From Candidatus Competibacteraceae bacterium (GTDB lineage Bacteria; Pseudomonadota; Gammaproteobacteria; Competibacterales; Competibacteraceae): DNA of 17,369 nt. Under the pieces are notes generated by a model that was given only the letters and a program-made list of their open reading frames with translations, made no database searches and had not been told where the DNA came from. How positions within the stretch are numbered: the first letter of the stretch is position 1; each line of letters begins with the position of its first letter. Of the stretch, positions 7,200-15,589 are shown piece after piece. The DNA lies in NCBI GenBank assembly GCA_012032855.1, contig JAAUQA010000010.1:1-17369 (forward strand), read 5' to 3'. The translations under genes were made by a program, and so were the position numbers.

Positions 7200-8952
7200 T
7201 TAATCTAAAACCACTTCCCACAGGCCACGCACCGAGTTGATCAAATAAACGCCGGAACAACGCGATAAATCGTCAACAGTGATAATGCTTTCGACTATCT
7301 GACCCTGTTCGAGCAACCAGGAACGATAAACGCCGGCCAGCAAACCGCAACGCACCGGCGGTGTCAGACGCTTACCGTCCAGTTCTACAATGATATTGGC
7401 GATGCAGGATTCGGTAATCTCTTGATTCTCATTCCAAAGCACGACGTCGTCGTAACCCGGCCACTCGGCGAGCGCTTGCTCATAGACCTCTCGGTGGGTG
7501 GTTTTGTGGTAAAGAAACGGATTTTTCGAGTCAATCGACTGTTTGGCTAGCCGGACTCGGTAGGTTGGAGAACTTGGTTTAAACGGATAGGCTTGTACAA
7601 TCGGTTCATTCGCTTTAGGCAACAATAAACGGACTCGATGCGGTTGCAAAGGTAATGTATCGGCCAGTGTGGCCAGTTTGGCTCGAAGTGTAGCGGCGTC
7701 GATAGGACGGGAAAATAATCGGCTGATGCCGCCAGCCTATCTATATGTCTGTCAAGCAGAAAATAACCCTCGTCGGGTGTCCACCGGATGGTCTCCAATA
7801 CGTCGAAGTCTGTTGCGAGCTGCCCTAGCACCTTCGCTTTGGCGTAACACTCTTGCCACTCAGATCGTTCTTGCGAATCCCAGACAATTCCGCTCCCACA
7901 CCGTATTCGGCGCTGTGGTCGGCTTTATCCACCAGCACCGTTCTGATCGCCACGTTGAACTGCGCCCGACGATTCGGAGCAAGATAGCCGATAGTGCCGG
8001 TGTAAATATTCCGGGGGCTGGTTTCTAATTCCGCAATAAGCTGCATGGTGTGTGCTTTTGGTGCCCCGGTAATGGAGGCCGCCGGAAACAATGCACCGAG
8101 AATATCGGTCACACTGCGTTGAGTGGTGCAGCGCACCGAGCTGGTGAGTTGCCAAAGAGTTGGGTATTTTTCCACATCGAACAAGTGCGTCACTTGCACA
8201 CTACCGGTGTCGGCGATCCGCCCCATGTCATTGCGTACCATATCGACGATCATTACATTCTCGGCGCGGTTTTTCTCCGACTGCGCCAACCAGTCCCGGT
8301 GTGATTGATCCTCCGCCGACCACAACCCGCGCTCCACTGTGCCTTTCATCGGGCGGGAAATCAGTGTTTCGGCATTCAAGCTAAATAACAATTCCGGGGA
8401 AGCTGAGCAGAGGCTATGCGTTCCGATGTCGACGAACGCGCCATAACCCGCTCCTTGAGCGTGAATCATCCTTATGAACAATGGCCACGGGTCGCCGTCG
8501 AACGGCGTCTGCAAGCGAAACGAATAATTAACCTGATACGTATCGCCGGCTTCGATATAGCGTTTGATCCGACGAAATGTCCTTTGATAATCCCGCTCGG
8601 AGCTTGACGCCTGCCATGCAAACTTTTCCAAATGGAGTGTCGGCATTACTGGAAAAGTTATCGATTCAGGTTCTTTAAAAATACCGAACCAAAGCAATGG
8701 AAAACTACCCGGCGAACGAGTGATCAACGCAGCATCGAAACCGGTTGCCGCCTCATAGCTGATGAATCCCGCAGCATAAAGCCCCGCCTCATCAACCTCC
8801 TGTTCGACAGCCCGCATGACGTCGATCACGGCGTCCGGGTTGTCGGTTACATATACATTCAGCGGACGCTGAAAGTGCAACCATCGTTGAGTGCGCGCAT
8901 CATGCAAAAAAACGGATGGGGTCACTGATGGGGTCAGTTCTTTTAAAAACAC
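7200..8952 (-). CDS. pabB: Fused aminodeoxychorismate synthase I and lyase (PabB-PabC; two frameshifts)
   Basis: Makes p-aminobenzoate for folate. The N-terminal ~370 residues are the chorismate-binding PabB domain (YQVNYSFRLQTPF, SRPMKGTVERG, NRAENVMIVDMVRNDMGRI, FPAASITGAPK, YTGTIGYLAPN). The C-terminal ~210 are a PabC-like PLP aminodeoxychorismate lyase (YFLLDRHIDRLAASADYF, the lysine in YHKTTHREVY, ITESCIANIIVELDG, LINSVRGLWEV). Near 7893-7894 a missing A breaks GVGSGIVWDSQ. In the A-run 7712-7715 (T on the coding strand) a missing base breaks DYF-RPIDAATLRAKL. With both restored, 584 residues read through, normal for the fusion. The GTG start has no clear ribosome site and the first codons lie in a GGGGTCA repeat, so the exact start is uncertain. 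It converges with cfa, 5 bases apart. Confidence 0.88.
8918..8936. repeat. Paired GGGGTCA repeat at the start of pabB
   Basis: GGGGTCA occurs at 8918-8924 and 8930-8936, 12 nt apart, and is followed by GTTCTTTT. The pair encodes the odd TPSVTPSV at the N-terminus of PabB on the other strand. The same heptamer, also paired, lies at 15458-15479. From memory, GGGGTCA followed by a (G)TCTT-like stretch occurs in REP-type repeats near Y1 transposases; no such transposase gene is visible here. Confidence 0.4.
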
Positions 8953-9171
8953 ATTATCGCTATCGTTAAAACCAACAGGATCTATAAGAATGGCGGGCTC
9001 TCTGGGGTGCGGGGATGACCGAGGCTTCAGGTGAAGTCGATCCTAATGCTTTTTCAATGTTCAAGGTAGATTCTCTGTCACATAAAAGCTAGATTTAATA
9101 GCTAAAAGTATAAATTTGACTAGCCTTTTTTTTACTGCGGGTTCTTTCATTGAACACTCTGGGGAAACAAC

Positions 9172-10257
9172 GTGGCAGAACAAACGACCAAATCCGGTTT
9201 CAACATATTTTATAAAATCCTTTTGACCATGATTATTGTAGCGCTGATACCGTTAGGCGGACTTTGGTATATCAGCAGTTATCAGGCCAGCGAAGATTGG
9301 CGGGCTAATATCAACAGCCAGTTGACCAACACCGCCGGTGGTGTCGTGAACACCATTGATGCCTGGGTCGATATGAATTTGCGGGTATTAAGGCAAAATG
9401 CCGCCCTTGACGACATCTCGGCAATGATCGCGGAACGGCAGAACCCGATACTTGAGGCCATCGGCAAGGCCTATGAATGGACCTATCTCGTATTTACCAT
9501 TGATCCCAACGGCCAGAACATCGGTCGTAACGATGGGAAACCCACGACATCCTACAGTGACCGACAGTACTTCAAAGACGTGATGAGTGGTAAACCCATC
9601 GGGCAACAAGTTTTAGTGGGCAGGACTACCGGGAAACCCGCGTTAATTCTGGCAGCGCCGATTCCACGGGGCGGGCAAGGCCAAGCGGGAGTGATAGCCA
9701 CCGCATCGCACTTGGTTGATGTCTCCGAACAAGTTGCGAATATCCGCTTGGGGAAAACAGGTTTCGCTATTTTGTTGGACGAAGCCGGCAAGGCCATTGC
9801 TCACGGTCGCCCCGAACAACTGACCGAATCCTTGCAGGATATGAGCGATCATCCGGCATTGCAGACAGCGGATTCGGCAAAACAACCGCTGGTTTATGAG
9901 CAAGCCGATAAACGAATCGTCGCCTATGCACAAAAAACCAGTAACGGCTGGACCTTGATTGTGCAACAGGATTATGCCGAAGCCTTTGCCCCATTGCGCG
10001 AAGCGGAGCGCAATGCGCTAATCTTATTGGGCGCCAGCTTGGTAATCGTAATCATCATGGCCTTTTTGTTATCCCAACGCTTAGCCAACCCAATTCGTTC
10101 GTTGACGGCCACTGCGGACAATCTAAGTCGTGGCAAGATGGACGAAAGCGTAATCGGCACTAACCGAGGTGACGAGATCGGCGCTCTGGCCCGTGCTATT
10201 GAACGGATGGGGGTCAGCATTAAGATGGCTGTCGAAAGGTTGCAAAAAGCGTCGTAA
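9172..10257 (+). CDS. Cache-HAMP membrane sensor without an output domain
   Basis: 361-residue inner-membrane protein. TM1 is at about 12-34. A large periplasmic region (about 36-275) has double-Cache features such as YSDRQYFKDVMSGKPIGQQVLVGRTTGKPALILAAPI and the membrane-distal AILLDEAGKAIAHGRPE. TM2 is at about 281-301 (ALILLGASLVIVIIMAFLL). A HAMP domain (RLANPIRSLTATADNLSRGKMD ... GDEIGALARAIERM) ends the protein with no chemoreceptor, kinase or cyclase domain after it. Cache domains usually bind small ligands such as amino or organic acids. The start is GTG with GGGGAAAC before it; no upstream ATG fits. The following DUF4388 gene, 54 bases away, is a likely partner. Truncation of a chemoreceptor cannot be excluded, but the stop falls cleanly after HAMP. 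Confidence 0.85.
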   Translation: MAEQTTKSGFNIFYKILLTMIIVALIPLGGLWYISSYQASEDWRANINSQLTNTAGGVVNTIDAWVDMNLRVLRQNAALDDISAMIAERQNPILEAIGKAYEWTYLVFTIDPNGQNIGRNDGKPTTSYSDRQYFKDVMSGKPIGQQVLVGRTTGKPALILAAPIPRGGQGQAGVIATASHLVDVSEQVANIRLGKTGFAILLDEAGKAIAHGRPEQLTESLQDMSDHPALQTADSAKQPLVYEQADKRIVAYAQKTSNGWTLIVQQDYAEAFAPLREAERNALILLGASLVIVIIMAFLLSQRLANPIRSLTATADNLSRGKMDESVIGTNRGDEIGALARAIERMGVSIKMAVERLQKAS

Positions 10258-10311
10258 CAGTGAAGCCGGCAACGAGTTAATCACGATTATTTTGGAATAG
10301 GGGAAGATGCC

Positions 10312-10872
10312 ATGTCCCAAGGCATTCCATTTGCACAATTGGTTGGCGAACTGCGACAACTATGCCGAGAGCAGAGCACCGGCATGGCGTTTATCACCAC
10401 CGATGATCACAAACTGGCGCAAGTAAGTTTGGAAAACGGCAATATCGTATATCTGTTTTTCAACAAGCAACGCGGGGAAGATGCCTTGCAGGCTCTGCGC
10501 CAAGTCACAGGCGGCCATCTGCGTTTCACGCCGGGGACTATTCCGACCTTTCGGTCGGAGTTGCCACCTGCCGAACAGGTTCTGGATTTTCTGCAGCCGC
10601 AAGGTGCCGGTGATTCACAACCATCGGTTGCGAGTGCCGAAATACCTACGCCCCAGCCGACAATCGCGTCAGTGCTTACGGAACAGGAAAAGTCAATTCT
10701 TCAGGAAGAACTCACTGAGTTTGTCGGCCCGATGGCGGTCATTGTCTGTCAAGAACATTTGCAGACAGCCACTGACCTAAACACCGCTATTGATAGGCTG
10801 AGCCGAGATTTACCGGACTCAAGTCAAGCGGAACGCTTTAGAAGCAGTGTGTTGCGTCGTGTGAAAGGCTAA
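10312..10872 (+). CDS. DUF4388-like signalling protein with a C-terminal DUF8082-like domain
   Basis: 186-residue soluble protein. Residues ~3-95 (FAQLVGELRQLCREQSTGMAFI ... QVSLENGNIVYLFFNKQRGEDALQAL ... GHLRFTPG) match the DUF4388/PATAN pattern seen in prokaryotic signalling proteins. A Pro/Ser-rich linker (~96-120) follows. The C-terminal ~65 residues, with LTEFVGPMAVIVCQEHL and an RFRSSVLRRVK end, resemble the small helical domain called DUF8082, recalled by pattern and less certain. There is no enzymatic motif. It lies 54 bases after the Cache-HAMP gene in the same direction, with GGGGAAG before the ATG, so it may be the cytoplasmic partner of that sensor. Confidence 0.7.
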   Translation: MSQGIPFAQLVGELRQLCREQSTGMAFITTDDHKLAQVSLENGNIVYLFFNKQRGEDALQALRQVTGGHLRFTPGTIPTFRSELPPAEQVLDFLQPQGAGDSQPSVASAEIPTPQPTIASVLTEQEKSILQEELTEFVGPMAVIVCQEHLQTATDLNTAIDRLSRDLPDSSQAERFRSSVLRRVKG

Positions 10873-10901
10873 GCAGAGACTGTGGCTCATCACCGAGAAT
10901 T

Positions 10902-10923
10902 CGGCCTCTGACGGCAGAGGCCG
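10902..10923. terminator. Hairpin between convergent genes
   Basis: Perfect 9-bp GC-rich inverted repeat CGGCCTCTG / CAGAGGCCG with a 4-nt ACGG loop, in the 78 bases between the convergent DUF4388 and enoyl-CoA hydratase genes. No T-run follows on either side. Position and stability suggest a two-way terminator of low intrinsic strength. Confidence 0.55.
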
Positions 10924-10950
10924 GTATAAGGGTCACGTTCTAGGTAGAAA

Positions 10951-11736
10951 TCAACAGTTTTTGAACACGCCTTCGCGTTTTTCTAAGAAAGCCGTCATAC
11001 CTTCTTTTTGATCCGCAGTCGAGAAGCAAACCCCGAACATCTGGCGTTCCAGCACACACGCGTTGCTGAGATCAAGATCCTGACCCCGCTGTACCGACTC
11101 TTTAATCAGGCGCACACCGATCGGTCCTTTGGCCGCAATAGTACGGGCCATTTCAAGCGCTTTATCCATCAACGATGCGGCAGGATACACGTGATTGACT
11201 AGACCGATGGAACGAGCTTCACTGACTTTCACCATCCGGCCGGTGATCAATAATTCCAACGCCGCTGCACGACCCACCAAGCGAGACAGCCGTTGACTGC
11301 CGCCGAACCCGGGGGTGACACCCAAGTTGACTTCAGGTTGCCCGAACACAGCAGTATCGCTGGCTAGAATCCAATCGCAACTCATAGCCAGTTCGCATCC
11401 GCCGCCCAAGCAAAAGCCGTTAACGATAGCCACCACCGGAATAGGCAGTTTTTCCAATGACCGGAATAGCCCCATGCCTTTGCGGGAAAACTCTTGCGCC
11501 TCGACAGCAGTGAAGTTCTGCATTTCTTTGATGTCGGCTCCAGCCACGAAGGATTTGTCCCCCGCACCCGTTATCATGAGTATGCGCGCTTCCGGATGCG
11601 CGCGTATTTGCTTGACGGCCGATTTGATCTCTTCCAGTGTCTGGCTGTTCAGCGCGTTGAGTGATTGGGGCCGGTTAATGGTCAGCATAAGTATGCCGGG
11701 CTCTACGGTTTCAAATAAAATATTATTGTAGGTCAA
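10951..11736 (-). CDS. Enoyl-CoA hydratase (crotonase family)
   Basis: Cytoplasmic 261-residue protein of the crotonase superfamily that probably hydrates short-chain 2-enoyl-CoA. The oxyanion-hole region is GDKSFVAGADIKEM. Both catalytic glutamates of true hydratases are present: E115 (LGGGCELAMSCD) and E135 (FGQPEVNLGVTPGFGGSQRL). The start is TTG with AAAGGAGAA upstream; no ATG is in a better place and the protein begins as the family does (MTYNNILFE). It follows the MFS gene in the same direction after 197 bases. The actual pathway (fatty acid, butanoate or amino-acid breakdown) cannot be read from this context, since no other acyl-CoA gene is near. Confidence 0.9.
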   Translation of the reverse strand: MTYNNILFETVEPGILMLTINRPQSLNALNSQTLEEIKSAVKQIRAHPEARILMITGAGDKSFVAGADIKEMQNFTAVEAQEFSRKGMGLFRSLEKLPIPVVAIVNGFCLGGGCELAMSCDWILASDTAVFGQPEVNLGVTPGFGGSQRLSRLVGRAAALELLITGRMVKVSEARSIGLVNHVYPAASLMDKALEMARTIAAKGPIGVRLIKESVQRGQDLDLSNACVLERQMFGVCFSTADQKEGMTAFLEKREGVFKNC

Positions 11737-11841
11737 TGGGTTCTCCTTTGGATTGATGTAGGCCGCATTCCGCCCGTTACTGTTCTATAACACCTGCTGG
11801 AAACGTCGCCTCGGAATATCGAACTATAGCGTTTAGGACCG

Positions 11842-11895
11842 ATGATGCGAATTAAATACTACTTACCGGTCGGACTTTGGTATATCAGCAATTAC
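11842..11895 (+). pseudogene. Possible fragment of a Cache-sensor 5' end
   Basis: The 20 bases 11871-11890 are identical to 9258-9277 inside the first membrane helix of the Cache-HAMP gene. In the matching frame from ATG 11842 (with AGGACC before it) the local peptide is LPVGLWYISNYI against IPLGGLWYISSYQ. After that the frame runs antisense into the MFS gene and means nothing. A 20-base chance match in a window this size is unlikely. It may be a remnant of a related gene or of a local duplication. Confidence 0.35.
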
Positions 11896-11933
11896 ATAAC
11901 CTGCAATGTATTGCGTCACAACCGGAACGTAAA

Positions 11934-13232
11934 TCAAGCCTTGGCTGGTTCCTGCTCAGGCGGCGGCGACGCATCTTCGAATGCCCGAGGATCAAGCGCA
12001 GCAATAGCGGGGGTCGTGCGGTTCGAACTGGATTGTACAAAAGGAGCACGTTCCTCCTCAGATACGCGGGCACGACGGGCAATGCGATATAACGTGAAAA
12101 AACCAAACAACAGATGAACCACTGCCGTGAAGGCAAACAGTCCGCCAACAGCTAGAGTCTGCATGACCCAGGCCGCCAAAAGCGGCCCTATGCTCGCACC
12201 AACACCGTAAGTCAGGAGCAATCCGCCACTGGCTTCGACGAATTCCTCTGCGTTTACATGATCATTGGTATGGGCAACACATAACGAATAGAGGGTAAAC
12301 GTAAAACACCCGAAGATACCGGCCACTCCAATCAAAACTGCTGGGGTCAGGTTTTGTAACATCTCTAACGGCATCTCAGGCAATCCTCCGGCCGCAGCCA
12401 GGGCGGTTCCGACAACGCTGGCAGCCATGCAGACAGCGGTGATCACCCAACGACGATCCAGATGGTCCGACAGCTTACCTAATGGAAACTGAGCAATAGC
12501 TCCACCCAGCATGGCCGCACTCATAAATAAAGCGATCCCAGTAATCGACAGCCCGGCTGCTTGCGCATACAGCGGACCTAACCCCAAATAGGCTCCATTG
12601 GCAGCACCGACGAAAAAACTACCGAGCACCCCGACTGGGGAAACGCTGTACAGATAACCCACTCTGAGGCGCACTTGTTTCAAAGGCGCCGGTGCGGCGG
12701 ATTTGCTCAAACCGATTGGTACCAGCGCCAGAGTAATAGCAATGCAGGTCACGGCAAACAAAGTGAAGTTGCCTGGATCGGCGGTTGGCAACAGCATTTG
12801 TCCGGCGGTCACAGCGGACAAATTAATGATCATATACACCGAGAATATTCGGCCCCGGTTGATATTAGTCGATTGCTCATTGAGCCAGCTTTCTACCACC
12901 ATGAATAGGCCGGCCAAGCAGAATCCGCTAACGACGCGTAAGCCAATCCACAGCAGCGGCGCGACCAACAACACCAAACACAGCACTACCGAGGCGGCGA
13001 TAGCGGCCAGCACCGCAAAGGTGCGGATGTGCCCCACTCGTTTGACGATATGCGGCGTCAGATAGCAACTAAACACAAACCCAACGGAATAGGCTGTAGC
13101 GATTAAGCCGATGGTGCCGGTCGAGAAATTCTCTAAACTGGCTCGCACGGGTATTAACACCCCTTGTAAGCCGTTGCCGATGAGCAAAATCGCTGCCCCC
13201 AGCAACAATGACAGGAACGGAAACGAAATCAA
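11934..13232 (-). CDS. MFS transporter (YcaD-like)
   Basis: Inner-membrane secondary transporter of 432 residues with 12 predicted helices in two halves. The first half starts FPFLSLLLGAAILLIGNGLQGVLIPVRA and includes ESWLNEQSTNINRGRIFSVY, a segment typical of YcaD-like carriers. The second half holds the motif-A-like PLGKLSDHLDRRWV. The soluble tail after the last helix is rich in Pro, Glu and Ala. The substrate is unknown. The start is TTG with AAGGAGG 4 nt before it; the first helix begins at once, so a later start would cut it. An overlapping ORF begins upstream at 13317 in another frame and is not believed. Confidence 0.87.
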   Translation of the reverse strand: MISFPFLSLLLGAAILLIGNGLQGVLIPVRASLENFSTGTIGLIATAYSVGFVFSCYLTPHIVKRVGHIRTFAVLAAIAASVVLCLVLLVAPLLWIGLRVVSGFCLAGLFMVVESWLNEQSTNINRGRIFSVYMIINLSAVTAGQMLLPTADPGNFTLFAVTCIAITLALVPIGLSKSAAPAPLKQVRLRVGYLYSVSPVGVLGSFFVGAANGAYLGLGPLYAQAAGLSITGIALFMSAAMLGGAIAQFPLGKLSDHLDRRWVITAVCMAASVVGTALAAAGGLPEMPLEMLQNLTPAVLIGVAGIFGCFTFTLYSLCVAHTNDHVNAEEFVEASGGLLLTYGVGASIGPLLAAWVMQTLAVGGLFAFTAVVHLLFGFFTLYRIARRARVSEEERAPFVQSSSNRTTPAIAALDPRAFEDASPPPEQEPAKA

Positions 13233-13543
13233 GGTGCCTCCTTAACCGCAAAATTCCGAGTAACAAGCAGCGCCAAAAAATTAGCACATAGAATGACATG
13301 ATTAGGAATTCACTCAATATGAAATCCAGACAGCTATAGGGGGGTTGCGTTGCGGGAGGTATGATCAGGTAGGTTATGCAGCCTGTGGCCTGGGGCGGCG
13401 CTCAATGATTGTCGACTGCTTATGTCCGAAAAATGATAGGGCTGCCTCCGCATCTTGCCGGGGCACAGCCCTATCAACCGAGCTTTGACTCACAGTGTAG
13501 AGTCTTTAACGGCTTGGCTGCCGGATAATCTGCTCATTCACAC
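13233..13543. other. 311-base gap between the MFS and BCCT genes
   Basis: It holds the BCCT terminator (13429-13476) and, nearer the MFS gene, its ribosome site. No convincing promoter, ORF or repeat was seen in the rest. A GGGGGG run lies at about 13340. Confidence 0.5.
13429..13476 (-). terminator. Intrinsic terminator of the BCCT gene
   Basis: Perfect 11-bp inverted repeat TGATAGGGCTG / CAGCCCTATCA at 13434-13444 and 13466-13476, with a 21-nt loop that can pair further. Read on the minus strand it is followed directly by TTTTT (13433-13429). It lies about 68 bases after the BCCT stop and fits a Rho-independent terminator for that transcript. Confidence 0.8.
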
Positions 13544-15132
13544 TCAAATGGCCCGGGCTGTCATCAATAGCTGACGTTCCGCCGACAATCCCCTGTAGAG
13601 ACTAAAGCACATTAATAGCAGCACTAAAGTGAAGGGCAAACCCACCGTGATTGCACCGGCCTGTAAGGCTTTGAGCGCCTCTGCGCCACCGCCGAACAGC
13701 AACGTACCGGCAATCACTCCTTCGGTAGCCGCCCAGAAAATGCGTTGGGGAACAGGCGCATCGACTTTTCCGCCAGCGGTGATACTGTCAATCACCAACG
13801 AACCTGAGTCTGAAGAGGTAATGAAAAACACTAACACTAAAACGATTCCTAAAAAGGAAGTCAATTGGGTCAATGGGAGGTTCTCCAACATTTGGAACAT
13901 GGCGAGCGAAACGTCGGATATTCCGTTAGCCAATTGGCCTACCCCATCGCGAGCCTGATCAAGACCGGTGCTACCGAAGGCAGTCATCCAGACGATGGTG
14001 ACCAAAGTGGGCACCAACAACACGGCGGTTACGAACTGCCGCACGGTACGGCCTTTGGAGATACGGGCAATAAACATCCCGACGAAGGGTGACCAAGAAA
14101 TCCACCAAGCCCAATAGAAAATGGTCCAGCCGTGGTACCAGCTCGAATCGTCACGACCATAAGAACTGGAGAGCGGCAATAAGTACTCAAGATAGGCTGC
14201 AGTGGTGGTGGCAATGCCGCTAAATAAACCCAACCCCTGACCGAGTACGAGACGAATATCAACAACAGAGCCGCAAATCCCATGTTGATGTTGCTGAGTA
14301 GCTTGACTCCCCCGTCGATTCCTCGAACCACGGAGAAGATCGCCACACTGGTCACGCCCACAATGATCGCGATTTGTACATTAAGGCTGTTAGGGATACC
14401 GAACAGAAAGCTCAATCCGCCGGCAGCTTGTTGTGCACCGAGGCCCAATGAGGTGGCGAGACCGAAGATCGTCGCCAAAACAGCCAAAAGATCAATGACA
14501 TGACCTGCCCAACCCCAGCAACGTTCACCCAACAGTGGATAGAATGCTGAGCGGATAGTGAGCGGCATACCCTTATTGAAAGCAAAGAAGGCTAAAGATA
14601 GCCCCACTACCGCATAAATAGCCCAGGGATGCAGTCCCCAGTGAAACATAGTCGCTCCCATCGCAGCGGTAGCCGCCTCCGGGGTATTCGGCGGGACGTT
14701 AAGCGGGGTACCGTACCAATCGGTGAAATACGCCACCGGCTCAGCGACGCTCCAGAACATGAGGCCGATTCCCATGCCCGCAGCGAACAACATCGCGAAC
14801 CATGACAGGATCGAGAAGTCGGGCTCAGCATCCTCGCCGCCGATCCGGATACGGCCTACCGGTAGCAGAATCAGCGCAATGCAGAAGATAACGAACAGGT
14901 TGGCAGCCCAACTGAACAGCCAATCGAAGTGCTCAATAGACCAAGTTCGGGCTCCTTCCAAAAGGGTCTTGGCATCCTGCGGAAACAACAGAGTACCGAT
15001 AACAAAGGTCAAGATTAAGACTGCACTCAAGAAAAACACCGGATTGTGCATATCCATCCCAAAGACCTTGAGATTATCTTGGCCAACCTCGTAGTCGGTG
15101 ACATAGGGATCAGAGATAGTGCCGTTGCTCAT
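13544..15132 (-). CDS. BCCT-family betaine/choline/carnitine transporter (one frameshift)
   Basis: Inner-membrane carrier for trimethylammonium compounds, used for osmoprotection or as a nutrient route. Family marks: GMGIGLMFWSVAEPV in the third helix (as in sodium-coupled BetP), WGLHPWAIYAVVGLSLAF, the Trp-rich FYWAWWISWSPFVGMFIARISKGRTVRQF and SSDSGSLVIDSITAGGK. One base is missing near 14251: restoring a C gives FVLVLGQGLGLFSGIATTTAAYLEY, and the frames join to 529 residues, a normal length with little extra tail. ATG 15132 is preferred; a TTG at 15138 is also possible, as AGAGGA lies 10 or 4 nt ahead respectively. It is a single-gene transcript closed by a strong terminator. Betaine is the likeliest substrate by resemblance only. 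Confidence 0.88.
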
Positions 15133-15297
15133 AAGCAAAGCATCCTCTTGGTTGAAGACTTAGAGAGACGATAAGAATCTAGTCATATGCCTAGCGATAG
15201 AGTGTTTGTGTCCACGTCCAGACAATGGCATTTAAGATGATTCTTTAATCGAAGATGTAGCCAAGCACGATATGCAGGCTACGGCGAGCATCGTCAG

Positions 15298-15408
15298 CTA
15301 CATGCCCCGTTGTTTATGCGCGGTCATATAGGCGATGATGGTTTGAAAAATCCCTTTATAAAGAACAAAGAATATCCAGCGCGCCCATGATAACCACTAG
15401 CGGATCAT
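15298..15408 (-). pseudogene. Small membrane-peptide ORF interrupted by TAG
   Basis: ATG at 15408-15406 follows a good ribosome site (GAGGTG). The fourth codon is TAG (15399-15397). The same frame then runs open to a TAG at 15300-15298: MIR*WLSWARWIFFVLYKGI and on to IIAYMTAHKQRGM. It looks like one short membrane helix with a basic C-terminal end. TAG is one base from CAG (Gln). I do not recognise the peptide; it may be a broken small gene or chance. Confidence 0.25.
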
Positions 15409-15450
15409 AAGGGAAACACCTCACAGCTAAACCCTAGAGAGTCATAAAGC

Positions 15451-15485
15451 ATATAAAGGGGTCAAATATAAAGGGGTCAAGTCTT
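15451..15485. repeat. 15-bp tandem repeat with GGGGTCA
   Basis: ATATAAAGGGGTCAA is repeated exactly twice (15451-15465, 15466-15480), followed by GTCTTGC. The same heptamer pair occurs at 8918-8936. It resembles the GGGGTCA(G)GTCTTG repeats I recall near REP-associated tyrosine transposases in gammaproteobacteria; no transposase gene is in the window. Confidence 0.55.
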
Positions 15486-15525
15486 GCTATGCCATACTAA
15501 ATTTTCTCCACACTCATTGGGATGC

Positions 15526-15544
15526 AGATAGGGACATGCTATCT
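15526..15544. promoter_or_regulatory. Small inverted repeat before the aminotransferase gene
   Basis: AGATAG / CTATCT, perfect 6-bp arms around a 7-nt centre, 46 bases before the aminotransferase ATG and just ahead of a -10-like GATAAT (15551-15556). It could be an operator. The arms are short, so chance is possible. Confidence 0.25.
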
Positions 15545-15589
15545 TTACAAGATAATCCCCAACACCAGTTCCAACCAACGGTGTAACTC

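Larger units (their letters stand above)
15139..15589. other. 451-base gap between the BCCT and aminotransferase genes
   Basis: Divergent regulatory region for both neighbours. It holds an interrupted small ORF (15298-15408, minus), a 15-bp tandem repeat (15451-15480) and a 6-bp inverted repeat (15526-15544). No convincing promoter pair was found for either gene. Confidence 0.5.

Noticed and set aside
8050..8607. Several plus-strand ORFs inside the pabBC region
   Set aside because: They are antisense to the conserved PabB domain and show no ribosome site or recognisable motif.
9084..9140. AT-rich stretch with AGCTA/TAGCT and a T8 run before the Cache-HAMP gene, considered as a terminator
   Set aside because: The stems are only 4-5 bp and no gene ends upstream on the plus strand; probably just promoter-type AT-rich DNA.
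13069..13317. Minus-strand ORF of 82 residues with a hydrophobic start (MSFYVLIFWRCLLLGIL) overlapping the MFS start
   Set aside because: Most of it lies in another frame of the well-supported MFS gene, and the MFS TTG has its own strong AAGGAGG inside this ORF.
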